Shown here: piece after piece, positions 1-11,923 of the stretch
How positions within the stretch are numbered: position 1 is the first letter of the stretch
Layout of the letters: the number at the start of each line of letters is the position of its first letter
NCBI GenBank assembly: GCA_013397455.1
Contig: VYZB01000171.1
Span: forward strand, 1,571,252 to 1,635,251
Length of the DNA: 64,000 nt
Origin: Crotophaga sulcirostris
Taxonomy: Eukaryota; Chordata; Aves; Cuculiformes; Crotophagidae
Reading direction: 5' to 3'
Translations under genes and position numbers: made by a program
Notes under the pieces: model-generated
The model's database searches: none
What the model saw: the letters and a program-made list of their open reading frames with translations, nothing else
What the model was told of the DNA's origin: nothing

Positions 1-1764
1 CAGCTGGAACTGCAAACCCATTACCAAGGTCATTCCTTCCCATCAGGTTTCCTACAAAGTTGTTAAATGCAGGGGTAACAAAAAATTTATAATGCTCTAG
101 AAAGGACTTTCCCCAAGTGCAAAAGAAAGAAACTACAAATTTGCGTGATTCCAGCACTGTTCTGCTACTTACCCTGCTTCATTTAACCAAGTGGGAATCA
201 GTTCTCTGTTATTACGGTCTGAAGAGACAAAGATTTTTAGAAGATCTTTTCACTATCCGAGCCAGCTCTCTCCCTGTTGTCTTTTGCTTTTAATGAAGAT
301 CACAGGGTGGTTGACATCTTTGATCTCACCACAGATCCTGAGACTGACTGAAACTGCATCTACTGAAATAAAGTACCAGTGAATAATGAAGAGTCACTTG
401 GATATTCAGAACTTCATTCATTAAAAAACATTTCTGAAAGGAACTGGTTCATGTGTCCCCGGGAATGATATTACAAGACCTACCATGCTAAATCAGACTT
501 GGCATTCCGTCTAGAATTGAAGTGCTTGCACATAGTCCATCCTCCTACAACACCGACTGCAAAGAACAAGTGCCCTTGTCTTACCGCATGTATTACTATA
601 AGACAAGACACAATCGTGGGGCAGAAAATAAAAGACAGATGTAAGCAGGGAAAATTTATCTCAGTAGTATGCAAGAAGCCCAAGTCATTACAACATAATG
701 GTCTGAGTACCCCCAAAATACTGTACAGAGTGAAAAGACCCAAACTCGGATCTTTTGGGGGAGAGACAGCCATCAACCTGCAGTACCATGTAGCTCAGCA
801 CTGCCTAATTTACCTTGATTTTCTGACAGGAAATTTTTGGGTGAGCTCCTTGCCGCCTTAGCTAGACTGCTGTAGCCAGCGGAGTTCAAAAAGTTCAAAA
901 TTAGCTCGATGTGTCCAAGTTATATCCTGAATCTGGAGAAAAAGAGCAGGTATGAGCTGGTGATTGAGACTGCGGCATACACAGCCCAGCATTTTTGGAC
1001 CCCTGTCCAGGAAAGTGTTACAGCACATGTGTAGCTGTAAGGCTCTGAATAGACTTGGCAACTGCTTTAACTTCATAAAGGTAAAGCATGTTGTGAGCTC
1101 CTTTCTGGACTGGGAAATATTTCTGAAGGGTTTTATAAACCGCAGTAGATCCTCATGAAGCAGAGAACAACAGTTATTCAGTTTCTCTCCTCTCCACATG
1201 GATGCATTGGAACTAGGATGTTTTGGCATAAAACCCAGACATATTAAAGCAAATGCCAGAGGCCATCAAAGGCCCAGCAAAGTCAGTTCTGGGGGCTGTG
1301 GACAGGTACAGACAGGACATTGTCCCAAGGCCAGACAAGCCCCAGTGCCAGGTGACAGAAGTCAGGGCGAACACTGGCAACGTGGGACGGGGAGTCACAC
1401 ATCATCTTTCTGCGAGTGCTTGGCCATGTTATTGTGCCATTGCAGTGTGCAGGGCCCAGAAGGCTGCTGGAAGTAGCACAGCTTAGTAAGGGAATAGTGG
1501 TAAATAAATCTGCGGGTTATATTCTCCCTCTGGTGACAAGCCTTTTCAGAGGAAACCCACAACAAACATCTTCAAGAGAAGAAAACCATATAAGAACCCC
1601 TCACAGAACCCTAATCGGTACCCACGCTTACACACAAACACACAGGCACCAGTATATTTATCCAAAACAATCTCACATAGTATCTCACTTCAGATCTCGC
1701 AGATCACACAGGAATGAAGGGTCATCCACATGCAAAACCACTGCTTTTGCAGCTCTTTTGGTCC
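1..1764. other. non-repetitive sequence, no gene recognised
   Basis: I see no transposon and no convincing gene here. Bases 1190-1500 are richer in G+C than their surroundings and carry overlapping short frames on both strands, which is typical of chance. On the minus strand the first 170 bases are open in one frame. A 46-base segment at 173-218 (minus) lies between an acceptor-like pyrimidine tract and a GTAAGT donor, but its phase does not fit the open segment beyond it, so I do not call an exon. Confidence 0.6.
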
Positions 1765-1849
1765 ACGGTGGTTTAGCAGAGGGCAGGTATGATTGGACTC
1801 GATGATCTCAAAGGTCTTTTCCAACCAGTCAATTCTATGATTCTATGAT
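1765..1849 (+). mobile_element. CR1 LINE, 3' end fragment
   Basis: This is the extreme 3' end of a CR1 non-LTR retrotransposon. It runs from the GGTTTAGCAGAGG area just past the ORF2 stop, through the conserved block TTGGACTCGATGATCTCAAA, to a tail of two ATTCTATG octamers. Only about 85 bases remain, because CR1 copies are usually cut short at the 5' end when reverse transcription stops early. The octamer tail fixes the 3' end and the strand. No coding capacity is left. Confidence 0.93.
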
Positions 1850-4170
1850 CCGCACCTTCCAATTCCCAGATCCCTGAAAGTGAAGCTTCAGAGTGACCAA
1901 AATACTGAAAATCTCCCTGCCTGCATGTTGTGTCATTTGGAAATGGCTGTGTTAGCTGATCTTCACTCCCTCTAATTGCACCATTTAACATTTGAAGCTG
2001 TGTTTTCATTTCTGGGAAATAATGCACATGCCTCAATTCCCCTCTCAGATGTGTCATCCCACTGCTATTCCTTTATTCTTTAAGCTGTAGTCTGGTATTC
2101 TTTTAAGTGAACATGACTGCCAACAAAGCAGTTCCTGGTTTCTCTCACCCCCACATCTACTCCCAGATTGTCTGTTGTACTGTGCCATCACAAATATTTG
2201 TGTGGCTACATGGGGAACCAGATCAGGGAACTGATCCAGCCGAAAAACAGCCCCTGGGAAAAAAAAATACACATTTTTTCCAATATAATTCCCCACAAGG
2301 TCATACAAATGCTTGTGCTGCAATTCTAAGGAGGTTTCTGTAAGGACATGAATGACTGACAGAGAGAAGGAAGGGGGAAAAGTCTGCTTTTTTAAGCAGT
2401 TCTGCTTGTCTTAATGTGGTGCCATGGTTTGGCATCTGCTTTCACAAGCATTTGTCTCCAGAAAGCACACAGAAGCCCCTGGTTTGGGGAGTAAACAGAC
2501 ACAGAGCTACTGAAGGTTCCTCCTGGATGCCCAGGGAAAAGTTCTTTACACAGCAGTATCTAATTCTTCCTTGCATTTGAGGCCAAGTCCATAATCTCCC
2601 AGACAATGTCCTTACACCTGAGGAAGAGCTTTCTCAATGACAAGCTCAGGGATCCTTTGGAGTCAACTGCTAGCACTTCAGAGGCAAACAGACTATTTTT
2701 CCTTCTCTCACTGCCTCTGGATTTGAGGACTACTGAGACAGAATACTGCCTGGTTATCTATTCCGCAGCTTTATGTTGGAAGTGGGAGGAAAAAGTCTGG
2801 AAGCATTACCATTTGACTTCATTTTATCAAAAAATTTTCAAAAGCAGCTCACCTCCCAATTTAACAATTTCTAATGAACTGTGCCTAAAACTAGAGCCAG
2901 AAATTCCTAACACTACTTCCCTCAATTTCACTTCATGTTTAATTTTTTTTCTTTGCAATAAACTGACAGCTCTGCTGCTGATATTTCTCAGGAAAGGTGT
3001 GAGACACTTGAAAATTGTGGTTAAATGCAAGCTTGCTGCTGAATAAAGTTGTATAAAATACTAAACTGTCCTTCCCTTGCCTCCTCCACTTAAAAAAAAA
3101 AATAAAAAGAATCAGGAATTACTGTTTTCTCCCTGCTGGTTTGTGGTGTGTGATAGCAAGGATACGAAACTAGCTGATCCCATGAGTAGGAGGACTGACT
3201 ACAAAGAAAACTCTTCTCTTCTTTTATTATTTCCAGCAACTGTACAATTAACTTAAATTGTGGCTATCTTTTCACCAGTGGGCTTAATGTATTTAGACTA
3301 AGGATAGTGTCTAAGTGAACATTACAATTTCCTGAAGAGACTGCAAATCAGCAGTCTTCCCCAAAATCATATCCTATCACTTACCCTTCACTAAACTAGA
3401 AGCACAAAAGCAATATGTTATTGCACACTGGGGGACTTCATTCTTGCAGTGTTTATGCCATGGCAAGCTTGGGGATAGAGCTCTGACATACACATTGATG
3501 GACATATTTAGCTTGAGGGAGTTTATCCAGTAAAGATCGGGGAAATTGTGCACAAAGATAACAGGAAGGGACTGATCCTGGTCATCTCTGCATTTGGATA
3601 GCTCTGCTAATTTTGGAGAAAGATGAACAGGATCTGGCTATGTAACCGAAGAGGCAACCATTTTTAGACATTAAACTGTTTTGAACTCCAGGAACCTGAG
3701 AGAATCTAAAATCTACTGTTGGGCAGAGACTGCATAAGGAAGTGGGAAGCCTGTTTTTAACATAACCCTGAGAAAGTCCGCAAGAAGAGCTACTGCTGAA
3801 TTATTTCCCTAGCTAACAGTTCCCTACATTTCATTCTGTCTCTACGTCTGGCTGTAGTAGTGTGGCTGTTGAGGTCTCAGGACATAACCAAGGCAATATT
3901 TGTAAGGAAAGGTCCTATCTTTTATTAAACCGTGTATCTTGGGGTGGGGGGAGACAGATTTTCAGGCACACAAGCCCATCTCCATGTCACTGAAAAGTCA
4001 GTGTGCCTAGAAGCATGTCTGGGCTTTTTCTAGCTATATCTGTCTAGTAAAAAAATATGACACCTCCTTTCAACAACCCTCTCCTTGATGTGATGCTCAG
4101 CTTTCTGCCCCGTAAAGCCTTCCTCTCACCTAGGGTAAAAGTTCTCCTTTCTGCCAGTCTTCTCTGGGAC
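1850..4170. other. non-repetitive sequence, no gene recognised
   Basis: Nothing here has a recognisable function. A 146-codon frame at 2606-3046 (+) has no domain I recognise, and the composition of its translation looks like translated intron. A-runs occur near 3090-3105. The last stretch, about 4040-4165, may hold a little more decayed CR1, but I cannot align it by eye. Confidence 0.6.
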
Positions 4171-4669
4171 CACTGCAGTTTTGGGCCCCTCACTACAAGA
4201 AAGACATTGAGTTTCTGTAGTGTGTGCAGAGAAAGGCAACGAAGCTGGTGAAGGGTCTGGAGCACAGGTCCTATGATAATTGGCTGAGGGAACTGGGGCT
4301 GTTTAGTCTGGAGAAAAGGAGGCTGAGGGGAGACCTTATCACTGTCTGCAACTACCTGAAAGGGGGTTGTAGAAAGGTGGGTGTTGGGCTTTTCTCCCAA
4401 GTAACAAGTGATAGGACAAGAAGATATGGTCTCAAGTTGTACCAGGAGAGGTTTAGATTGGATATTAGGAAAAAAATTTCACCAAAAGGGTTGTCCAGCA
4501 TTGGAACAGGCAGCCCAGGGAAGAAGTGGTTGAGTCATCATCCCTGGAGGGATTTAAAAGACACGTAGATGTGTTGCTTAGGGACGTGGTTTAGTGGCAA
4601 CTTGGTAGACTCAGGGTCAGACTCCATGATCTAATGGTCTTTTCTAACCCAAAGGATTTCATGATTCAT
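4171..4669 (+). mobile_element. CR1 LINE, 5'-truncated, ORF2 C-terminus plus 3' end
   Basis: This is a CR1 copy of about 500 bases. It opens with the TTTTGGGCCCCTCACTACAAG block and continues through the ORF2 region after the reverse transcriptase domain. In one frame I can read the family motifs [41 protein letters not shown] and RFRLDIRKK. The frame is then lost near 4470-4500, where bases are missing around the usual FFT(K/E)R position, so the copy is dead. The 3' end is a decayed octamer tail (GATTTCATGATTCAT). The next CR1 piece on the same strand starts about 550 bases downstream but is an independent fragment, because both copies contain the same 3' part. Confidence 0.95.
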
Positions 4670-5216
4670 ACATTCTTTTTCCACCTTTCTTCTCATTCTC
4701 ACCCTGACCTACCACCTCCTTACAGATTCATTAAGAAGATCCTCTGGATCCCTCACCCTTCTTACACTGAAGCCCCTTTTGACAGTCCTAGTCAGACAGG
4801 AGCCTTTCCACAAAATTTTGTCTTCCACAAGGCAAAGTCACCAGAGTTATTGCTGTCCAGTCAGAGATGCTTTCTCTGTTGGGCACTGCCTGCAAACTGC
4901 TGATTATACTGCTGCTCTGATCAGGAGTGAAAATAACCCCCTGAAATAAAATTCCTTTCAGTTTTGATCATTTCAGGTTCAGGGTTCAATCTACTGCCTG
5001 GCATGCAGTCGTAGAGGTGAGGGGGTTGAAGCAGGGATGGAAATGAAAGGCTGAGCATAAGGTAAAGAAGTAGAGCAGTGGGTTGAAGATGAGAATTGCT
5101 TAGGGTATCTGCATCCTACAGACAACACCAATGGGTCAGGAAGGAGCTTTTTTGACAGTAAGGAAGCAGTCAGGGTAAACAGGCAATATTTTCCCCTGCA
5201 GTACATAATAACACAG
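4670..5216. other. spacer between two CR1 fragments
   Basis: This is unique sequence between two CR1 pieces on the same strand. The first 240 bases are pyrimidine-rich on +. Short frames on both strands show nothing recognisable. Confidence 0.6.
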
Positions 5217-5438
5217 CATTTAGGTTGGATATTAGGAAAAAATTCTTCACTAAAAGGGTGGTTAGGCAGTGGAACAGGCTGCCCAGGAATGTGGTTGAGT
5301 CACCATCTCTGGAGGTCTTTAGAAGATGGGTAGATGAGTTTCTGGGGGACATGGTTTAGCAGAGGACAGGTACAGTTGGACTCGATGATCTAAAAGATCT
5401 TTTCCAACCAGGCGATTCTATAATTCTGTTCTATGATT
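5217..5438 (+). mobile_element. CR1 LINE, 3' end fragment
   Basis: This CR1 copy starts inside the block encoding the RLDIRKK motif (GGTTGGATATTAGGAAAAAA). It runs through the GGAACAGGCTGCCCAGG block and the GACTCGATGATCTAAAAGATC block to a decayed ATTCTATG tail. It is about 220 bases long and has no intact frame. Its start point differs from the neighbouring copy at 4171, so this is a separate insertion and not a duplicated segment. Confidence 0.94.
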
Positions 5439-7204
5439 TTGTGAGCTTTGTCCATAGCTGCTGTATAGAAAATGCAGGAACATTTTGAAATATTTTTAAT
5501 GTTGCTGTTCTGTCATAGCATTCTCCAGTTCTGCACGAGTGGTTTTGAGGGACAGGCACAGGGTGGGACGCTGTTGTTGGGGGAAAGGAAAAGCAAGGGA
5601 AGGAAAATTCTCAAGCAACTGCCTCAATGGGCCATCAAAAAACTGAAAGGGGCAGAACCCTGCAGACATGCACAGGTTGGCAGCACAGCAAGGGAGGACA
5701 CATTGGACAGTATGTGTCTGCAGTTGAAGTGGAGATGGAAGAAAGCCCTTGAAGGAAGGGTGCTGGAGGGATAAGGAAGGATTTCTAGCAATGTTCTGCA
5801 GAACAATAAATCTCCTTCTATTCAAGTTTGGCTAAGGGCTGCAGTGAAGAGTAGAAATGCCTTAGATAGACTGGATGAAAGGAGAAAAATAATACCCCAG
5901 CATTCTGCCTAGCACAGATCATATGGACATTTGAGCTGCCAGTGAATCAACATGAATCAGCCTTATTATATCACAGACCATAACCATGATGTGAACTGAG
6001 GTGATGTAGCAGCTGACTCAGAGGCACCTTGCACGTCCAGGGTGAGGCACAGAGCTGGGGACAGTAAGCTGTCAGCCATCCCCAAAGAAATTCATGAAGC
6101 CTGGGAAAGAGGCCCAAGGGATTTTTCCCTTTTTAATTCAAACAACCAACACGTAACACACCAGCCTATGATGTGCAAAGGCTCACTGTCTTCCTTTAAA
6201 AGAGCAAGTCCTCCTTAGCGATTGATTTGTCTCGCCAGTGAGGTCACTGAGAAATAAAGGTGCTGTGACTACAGCCTGGCTCACTACTCTCAAAGGAGAC
6301 AAGGGTTGGTCATTACTTAGGATCTTCTCTGGGGATTGGCCAAGGGGGAGCCAGGGATGTGTGTAAAGACTTGTGTCACTCCAAGAGCTGCTTGACAGGA
6401 CATAAACAGAAATCTAGGAGACTATGCAATAGATGATGCTTAGCCTTTAAAAGCAGCTCCGAGGAAGGGTTTGCTGTGTGACTCTCACGATGGACATCCA
6501 GCAGCAGAGCCACATAAGGCTACAAACCACACAGCAAAACAATAAAGAACACATTATGTTTCAGTGGCATCAGTTTCCTAGTTCAGTCTCTCACATGGTG
6601 ATATGAACAGCTGGTCTGGCATGGAGAAAACAGTCATCTGGCTTGAGATCTCAGCTGGGGTCAGATCTGCCTCCAGGGAATTCCCCTTGAGACTACATCC
6701 CTAAGCTGCCCAAGAAGTCTTGAACTTCCACAATATTTGTCTTATGTACAGTTTCTCTAAAATATCCCTCATATTCTGCAGATAGTAATTCGCTGTCAGC
6801 TTGTAAAGGATGTGACTTCTATGCCTCTCCCTGTGTCATACCCAATGCTTGTTGGCGTGCAAGAAATGCCCATAACGCTGCCACAAGAAGATGTGAGAGC
6901 AGCCCTCTCCCAGACCATCCTACTGTGGTGCTTCTTCCTGCCTTTCACACTCCTACTACTTGTCACCAGGGACCTGCAGGCCTTGTGTATGGGCAGCAAC
7001 AGCTACTGGTATGCCCTTACACATCACCCTGGCTGTATGCTCCCCAAGCTGTGATACCCTCCACGAAGCCTCCGAGTGGCTGATGTCCCCCTTAGCCTGG
7101 CTCTCAGATCCCCATGTTAAACCTAAACGCAACTGAGGCCAGAAATGAGATTCAGCTCAATAAAAATTTGGATGGCTTTAATGTAAACATGCAAAACCGA
7201 GCCA

Positions 7205-7218
7205 GTTGTCTAGACAAC
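7205..7218. repeat. perfect 14-base palindrome
   Basis: The sequence GTTGTCTAGACAAC equals its own reverse complement. It could be a chance palindrome or a dimeric protein-binding site. A 16-base tandem duplication begins 27 bases further on and also contains CTAGA. Confidence 0.85.
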
Positions 7219-7244
7219 CTTTTTACTGTACCGGAGAAGCACTT

Positions 7245-7276
7245 CTAGAGTACAACTCATCTAGAATACAACTCAT
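7245..7276 (+). repeat. tandem duplication of a 16-base unit
   Basis: Two head-to-tail copies occur at 7245-7260 (CTAGAGTACAACTCAT) and 7261-7276 (CTAGAATACAACTCAT). They match at 15 of 16 positions. This is a recent short duplication, probably from replication slippage. Confidence 0.9.
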
Positions 7277-7639
7277 CATTGACAGTGGTGCAGGTATAGA
7301 GTTTTGTCTAGTGTTTCTTCCTGGACATCATCCTTTCAGCTTTTACATCACTTACAATTAAGCTGTAACAAATCAAAATACAGCAGTCTACACAGTGACA
7401 CCTTTGTAGTTCTTATTTAGGGCAAAGCAGAAAAGAATAAATAAAAGCTGCAATGAGTTCTTACTAATTAAAAATGGGTGGATATGATCTGGCTTTTACT
7501 ATGTTTAGCATATCAGACAGTCAGAGGACCTCTGTATCTGTTGGACAGTATTGATCTAAGCTTTGTATTTGTGCTCTTGAAGAAATGTGCACAACAGTAT
7601 GACAGAGTGAAAGGATGCCTGAAACACATTTTATGTCTG

Positions 7640-7770
7640 AATCATAGAACCACAGAATAATTGAGGTTGGAATGGACCTCTGGAGCTTGCCCAGTCTAGT
7701 CCCTTTCTTGAAGCAGGTCCATTGCCAACACTGTATCAGGTCACTTGATCAGGTTTTCCGTTGCTCTCAG
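7640..7770 (-). mobile_element. old CR1 LINE, 3' end fragment, minus strand
   Basis: Read on the + strand, this begins with AATCATAGAACCACAGAATAA, the complement of a CR1 octamer tail. It continues with TTGAGGTTGGAATGGACCTC and a block that resembles the 3' untranslated region of older CR1 subfamilies. Similarity fades after about 7750, so the inner boundary is approximate. It is more diverged than the + strand copies upstream and has no coding remnant. Confidence 0.8.
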
Positions 7771-8521
7771 AGCATTTTCCTGGACTGAGGCTTTGGCAGT
7801 TAGGATGCTTTTGCCAGGTAAAGCCACTCCTGTTTCATGTCCAATCCTGGTTCTTGCAGTACCCTCCTGACAGATACATTTATGCAGTCTCCTAAGGAAG
7901 TGATTCAGGTGAAATATAATCGGTACCTCCAATCAAATAATTATTGTTTTAGCTGGAATGGTTTCCCAGTACAACTTTTTCTGCAGTTCTACTCACAGCT
8001 ATGCTAGCATGGTGGAGGGAGAGCCAGACAATAAAAAGCAGGCAAGAAATGGAAGGGAAAGCAGGAGGAAAGAACAAGGGAAATGCCTGTCCAAGCCAGA
8101 GTTGCTGATTAATGAATTCTGTGCCAAGTCCAGCCCTCAGAGAAGCAACATTCAATTCCCGTTCAAGTCCCTTCACAACTGCAATCTTCTTTTCTGTACG
8201 AGGGGAAGGTGTCTGACTTCAGAGAGTTTTCAGATGAAAGATGAAATGCATTGCAGGTATTGCTTATTGACTATTTTCAGACCTATGGAACTTAGTGGGA
8301 AAACTCTACAAATGTATAGGAACCAGGTGAATCTGTACATGTGTTATAAAGGAAAAGCAAGCAGAAAGTTGGCCTGAACAGAAAAGAAATAGAATTTTCC
8401 AACTGAAATAGCCAGACTGTCTGAGCTACAAAACTTGGGTGTCTCCACCCAACACCTTGTGGAAAGGTACTTTATTCAGAATTAGGTCAAGCCTGAACAA
8501 AACTGGAATGAACTCACCTAC

Positions 8522-8627
8522 CTTGGCTCCAGCTTTCCCATTTTCACAGTATTTCCATATTTGTCAAAAGGATTCAAAAGGTTATTCACAATAACTGACA
8601 AGGAGAGCAACCACTGATCAAAATAAT
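8522..8627 (-). other. weak candidate exon, minus strand
   Basis: Read on the minus strand, an acceptor ending in TTTACTCAG precedes 106 open bases, which end at a GTAGGTGAG donor. The segment holds 34 full codons plus 2 bases at each end and includes the peptides YFDQWLLSLSV and LNPFDKYGNTVKMGKLEP. Its start phase fits the end phase of the candidate at 8851-8921, which would come just before it in a minus-strand transcript. I recognise no protein family. Open stretches of this length are common by chance, so this stays a hypothesis. Confidence 0.15.
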
Positions 8628-8764
8628 CTGAGTAAATTCCAGAGTAGTACTAGATTGTTACTGATGTGCTGAAAATTTGAACAATTGATCTTCATTGATG
8701 CTACTGCCAACATACAAAAAAGACCTGATTCATAATCATATTTAATGCAGACATTGGAGTTGGA

Positions 8765-8810
8765 AGCCAGATATCACTAGTATCTGGCTCTGTTACTCTG
8801 AAGAGTAACA
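8765..8810. other. two adjacent perfect hairpins
   Basis: The first hairpin has a 9-base stem: AGCCAGATA at 8765-8773 pairs with TATCTGGCT at 8781-8789 around a 7-base loop. One base later comes an 8-base stem: TGTTACTC at 8791-8798 pairs with GAGTAACA at 8803-8810 around a 4-base loop. Both stems are perfect. One such stem would be unremarkable in 64 kb, but two side by side are not expected by chance. Function is unknown. Possibilities are a structured RNA, a protein-binding site or the trace of an old inverted-repeat element. Confidence 0.85.
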
Positions 8811-8850
8811 AGCATCCCCTGAAGATAATTCATCCCAACATCTAACTTAC

Positions 8851-8921
8851 CATTTCTGTATAAGCCCATCACAGAGGTCAAGACTGCCCTGCAAGCGCTA
8901 CTCAGACCCTCATGCTCATCA
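8851..8921 (-). other. weak candidate exon, minus strand
   Basis: On the minus strand, the acceptor CCTCTCACTCTTCAG precedes a 71-base open segment ending at a GTAAGTTAG donor. It holds 23 full codons (including EGLSSACRAVLTSVMGLYRN) and ends with one base of a split codon, which matches the start phase of 8522-8627. The two would be separated by an intron of about 220 bases that contains the double hairpin. No family is recognised. Confidence 0.17.
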
Positions 8922-11901
8922 CTGAAGAGTGAGAGGCAACATGCACTGCCTTGTCACTTCCGTGTGTGCTCTCAGTCTCTCATTTCTACTGGCCAGAGTT
9001 CAAAATGAAATTTGAAAGCCAGATACAGACTGAGGTAAATCTTGAGTTGCCAGAGACTAAAGTACTAAACTCAACCCCATACTGAAGCTTGAGCTTACTT
9101 TTAAAACTAGATGATTGACACAGTTTTAAGGATAATACACATAAACAGAATATAATATTCCCATATATATTCAGCAGAAGCTGAGGTCTCCAACTGGTCC
9201 TGACTGTTTATGTTACTCTGATTTTAACATTATATGTACCCCTATAAAGACTTCCAGTCCTACCAAATGTGGAAGTAGGAATAAGCTCCTGGCTCCCGAC
9301 TGTCGAAATTCCTGATTCATTTCAGCATATGTACCACATAAATAGTACAGAAAAGCTGCCTTAACAGCAAGGAGTGGCTTTAACTAGAACTGTGTACCAA
9401 GCCTTTAGCCTCTGCCTCCAGCTATATCACTGATTACAGGTTAAAACTGAAGGGTGACTAGCAGAGCCACAGCCCACAGATCAAAGCTACCTAAGTACAT
9501 AATAGACTCAATAGAACTGTTGTATACAGACTGACATAAACCAAACTGTACTGACAGTGTTTCTGACAGTTAATATCAAGAGATGGTTAGCTCCTTTTTA
9601 AATAGAACACAGTATTTAAAAGAAAATATTTCCTTCCTAAAGTATTAAGAGCAACTAATTTTCTAGGATTGATTGTAGGGACAAGACCTGTATAACTAAA
9701 AAAAGGGAAAATGTCCTAATTCGACTTCCCTCCTAAATTCCATCCAGCAAATTACTGCCTTATTCAGAAATCCAGACTGATCCTCCTAATTATAAATTCT
9801 TCTCCCCCAGTTAGGTAATGGAAATAACAACAAATGACTTAAGTAACTAATCACAGCTAAATAGCACATCTTGTATTGTGGATACCAAGTATTTCATACT
9901 TCAAACATACCCACAGAATATGAATGAGGAAAGTGCAGTCTGTCTGTATAAATTCCACAGCAGAAGAAGTTATGTTCACTGAGTGAAATGCAACCAATAA
10001 AAAAATATTTGGGACTAATATGAAATGCAATTACTGTATTATCATTCAGAAACTTTCTGCTCTGGTGTGTTACTTTATTTTCAAGATGCTATTTAAGCCG
10101 ATTTCTGCCTCTGTGTCATGTTACTAAAATATTTTACAAGTGGGTAGTTCAAGAGATATCAGCCAGACCTGAGAGTAGAATATGTCTGTCTGGGTTTCTC
10201 TAAATGCATGCAAAATGAAAGACCAGACTGACAGTTGATTACATTGCTCTTAAACATGTCCCCGAGTGCCATGTACAGTTCTGCACAGTGACTTTTAAGT
10301 GTTACATGATTGTTATGTAGAAACAAGCTAATCTTTGGTGCATGTTAGCTTGAGGCTTTCAAAAGGCATAGTATATTTTCATGTTACCAATCCAGACTGT
10401 AAAGAAAAAATTAAAAAAAACTCCAAATAGAAGCACTCCTGGATATGAAAATGCTGCACATGGTTTTACACTTTGAAATTCACATTAGCACATTTAGCTT
10501 AGAAATTATGAGATTAGAGTTAAAAGCATGTCCATTTCTGCAAACATAGCAAGACTTTTAGAAGCTAACTGGTCAGACAGCAACAGGGCAGCAAGAAATG
10601 AAAGGCAATTTCCATTTTACTCTCTAGCAATCAGATTATTTCCAACAGTTCATGTGTAAAAGGACAGAAGGATACCAAACCTCTGCATTTGCAGTGTAGT
10701 ATTAAAATACCCCTGTATGCTCCTAAGCAGAAGTAAAGTTACCGTACAAGAGCAGGAATAAAGAGAGAGGAAGGAAGAAAGATGAGTTGTGCCTTCTGGT
10801 AAGGAGAAATGACCAGCAGTTCAGACACTCACCTGTGATTTGTGACACCTCACTCCAATTCCTTGCTGTGACTTGGCTAACCTGTGTAGCACTGTGAGAG
10901 TCACTGAGAGCCAAGTCTTTGTGCCTTCTCCTGTAAAATGGCAATAGCAAACCAGCATTACTCCACCAGCATGGCAAGAGAGAGGTGCTGACAGGTCATG
11001 AATATAGTCAGATATGCAGTGGAGGAGATTTAACAGCTGGTTGCGTTAGGTTGTATTGGTCCTGCTCCTCCACTTTCCTTCTCCCTCTTCCTTGCCTGTA
11101 TCCCCTTTCCAAACCACACAGCTTCAGCTCCTCTGTTGTGTAATTTCTGATGCTCTGTCTGTACCATAAAGACATTTCAACTTACTATGCAGCAAAAAGC
11201 TATATTTTGTTTTTGTTTGGGGGTTATTTTAGTGCTGCCAAGTTGAGTCAGGTCACTGCACAGTTAGATGGGTCGTAAAAACAGTGGAGAGGACAGACAG
11301 AACTATGCAGCCTGAAGAGAGAGGAACAGAGCAACAGGATCACCCCTGTTTAGCATCAGTAATTCACTGGACTGGGAACAACAGCTTGTAACTGCCCTTG
11401 ACTGATGGGCTCCTTAGGCAGCAGTGCACAGGTACAGAGAAAAGCAGGAGCTGTTTGTCTCAAGGAGCTGTGATCAAGGCCTGATCCAGCACAGACACCA
11501 GAGGTCTGAGAGACTTCAACAGATGGGCAAAGAGTTAAAAAATGGTATAATTTTGGAGATTGGAGATTGATATTACTTTTTCTAAAGAAGAGACTAAAGC
11601 TGTAGCAGCCCAAAAATATCAGCAGGGAAGTTTACTACCAGCTAAGAAGAACACATTCCCTCTCCCCCTTAATACATAAGTTAAGTCTTGGTTTCAATTG
11701 ACTGCACAGTGCTACCCTACCAGATTTGATACTGTGATTCAGTTTACTTGCAAGTAATACAATTTTCTTAATCTATTTTGCTTTCATAACATGCTTCAAG
11801 GACAGCCTGTGCATTTGAATAAGGGTGTACCATGTGGCTGTCTTCAGCAAGACGATGATTTGGGTCTGTGCAACAGAACATAGTAAAGACATTATTTGTT
11901 G

Positions 11902-11923
11902 ACTGGATGCCCTTGCATCCAGT
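11902..11923. other. perfect hairpin, 9-base stem
   Basis: ACTGGATGC at 11902-11910 pairs with GCATCCAGT at 11915-11923 around the 4-base loop CCTT. It lies in a region with an open minus-strand frame (11768-11950). About one or two hairpins this good are expected by chance in a window of this size. Confidence 0.8.

Larger units (their letters stand above)
5439..7639. other. non-repetitive sequence with a small palindrome and tandem duplication
   Basis: No gene is recognised. Bases 5500-5780 are purine-rich on + and open on both strands, without domains. The visible small structures are at 7205-7276 and are listed separately. Confidence 0.6.

Noticed and set aside
173..218. 46-base exon-like segment on minus with good splice sites
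   Set aside because: Its only open frame ends in a phase that does not fit the open sequence immediately downstream, and the implied intron would be only about 60 bases.
2606..3046. 146-codon frame (+)
   Set aside because: No domain. The translation looks like random AT-rich sequence and there are no supporting splice sites or promoter signals.
4171..5438. The two neighbouring CR1 pieces as one interrupted element
   Set aside because: Both contain the same 3' part and each has its own tail, so they are separate insertions.
9181..9310. Open minus-strand segment ending at GTAGGA
   Set aside because: The acceptor is poor and the frame continues through the supposed donor without change.
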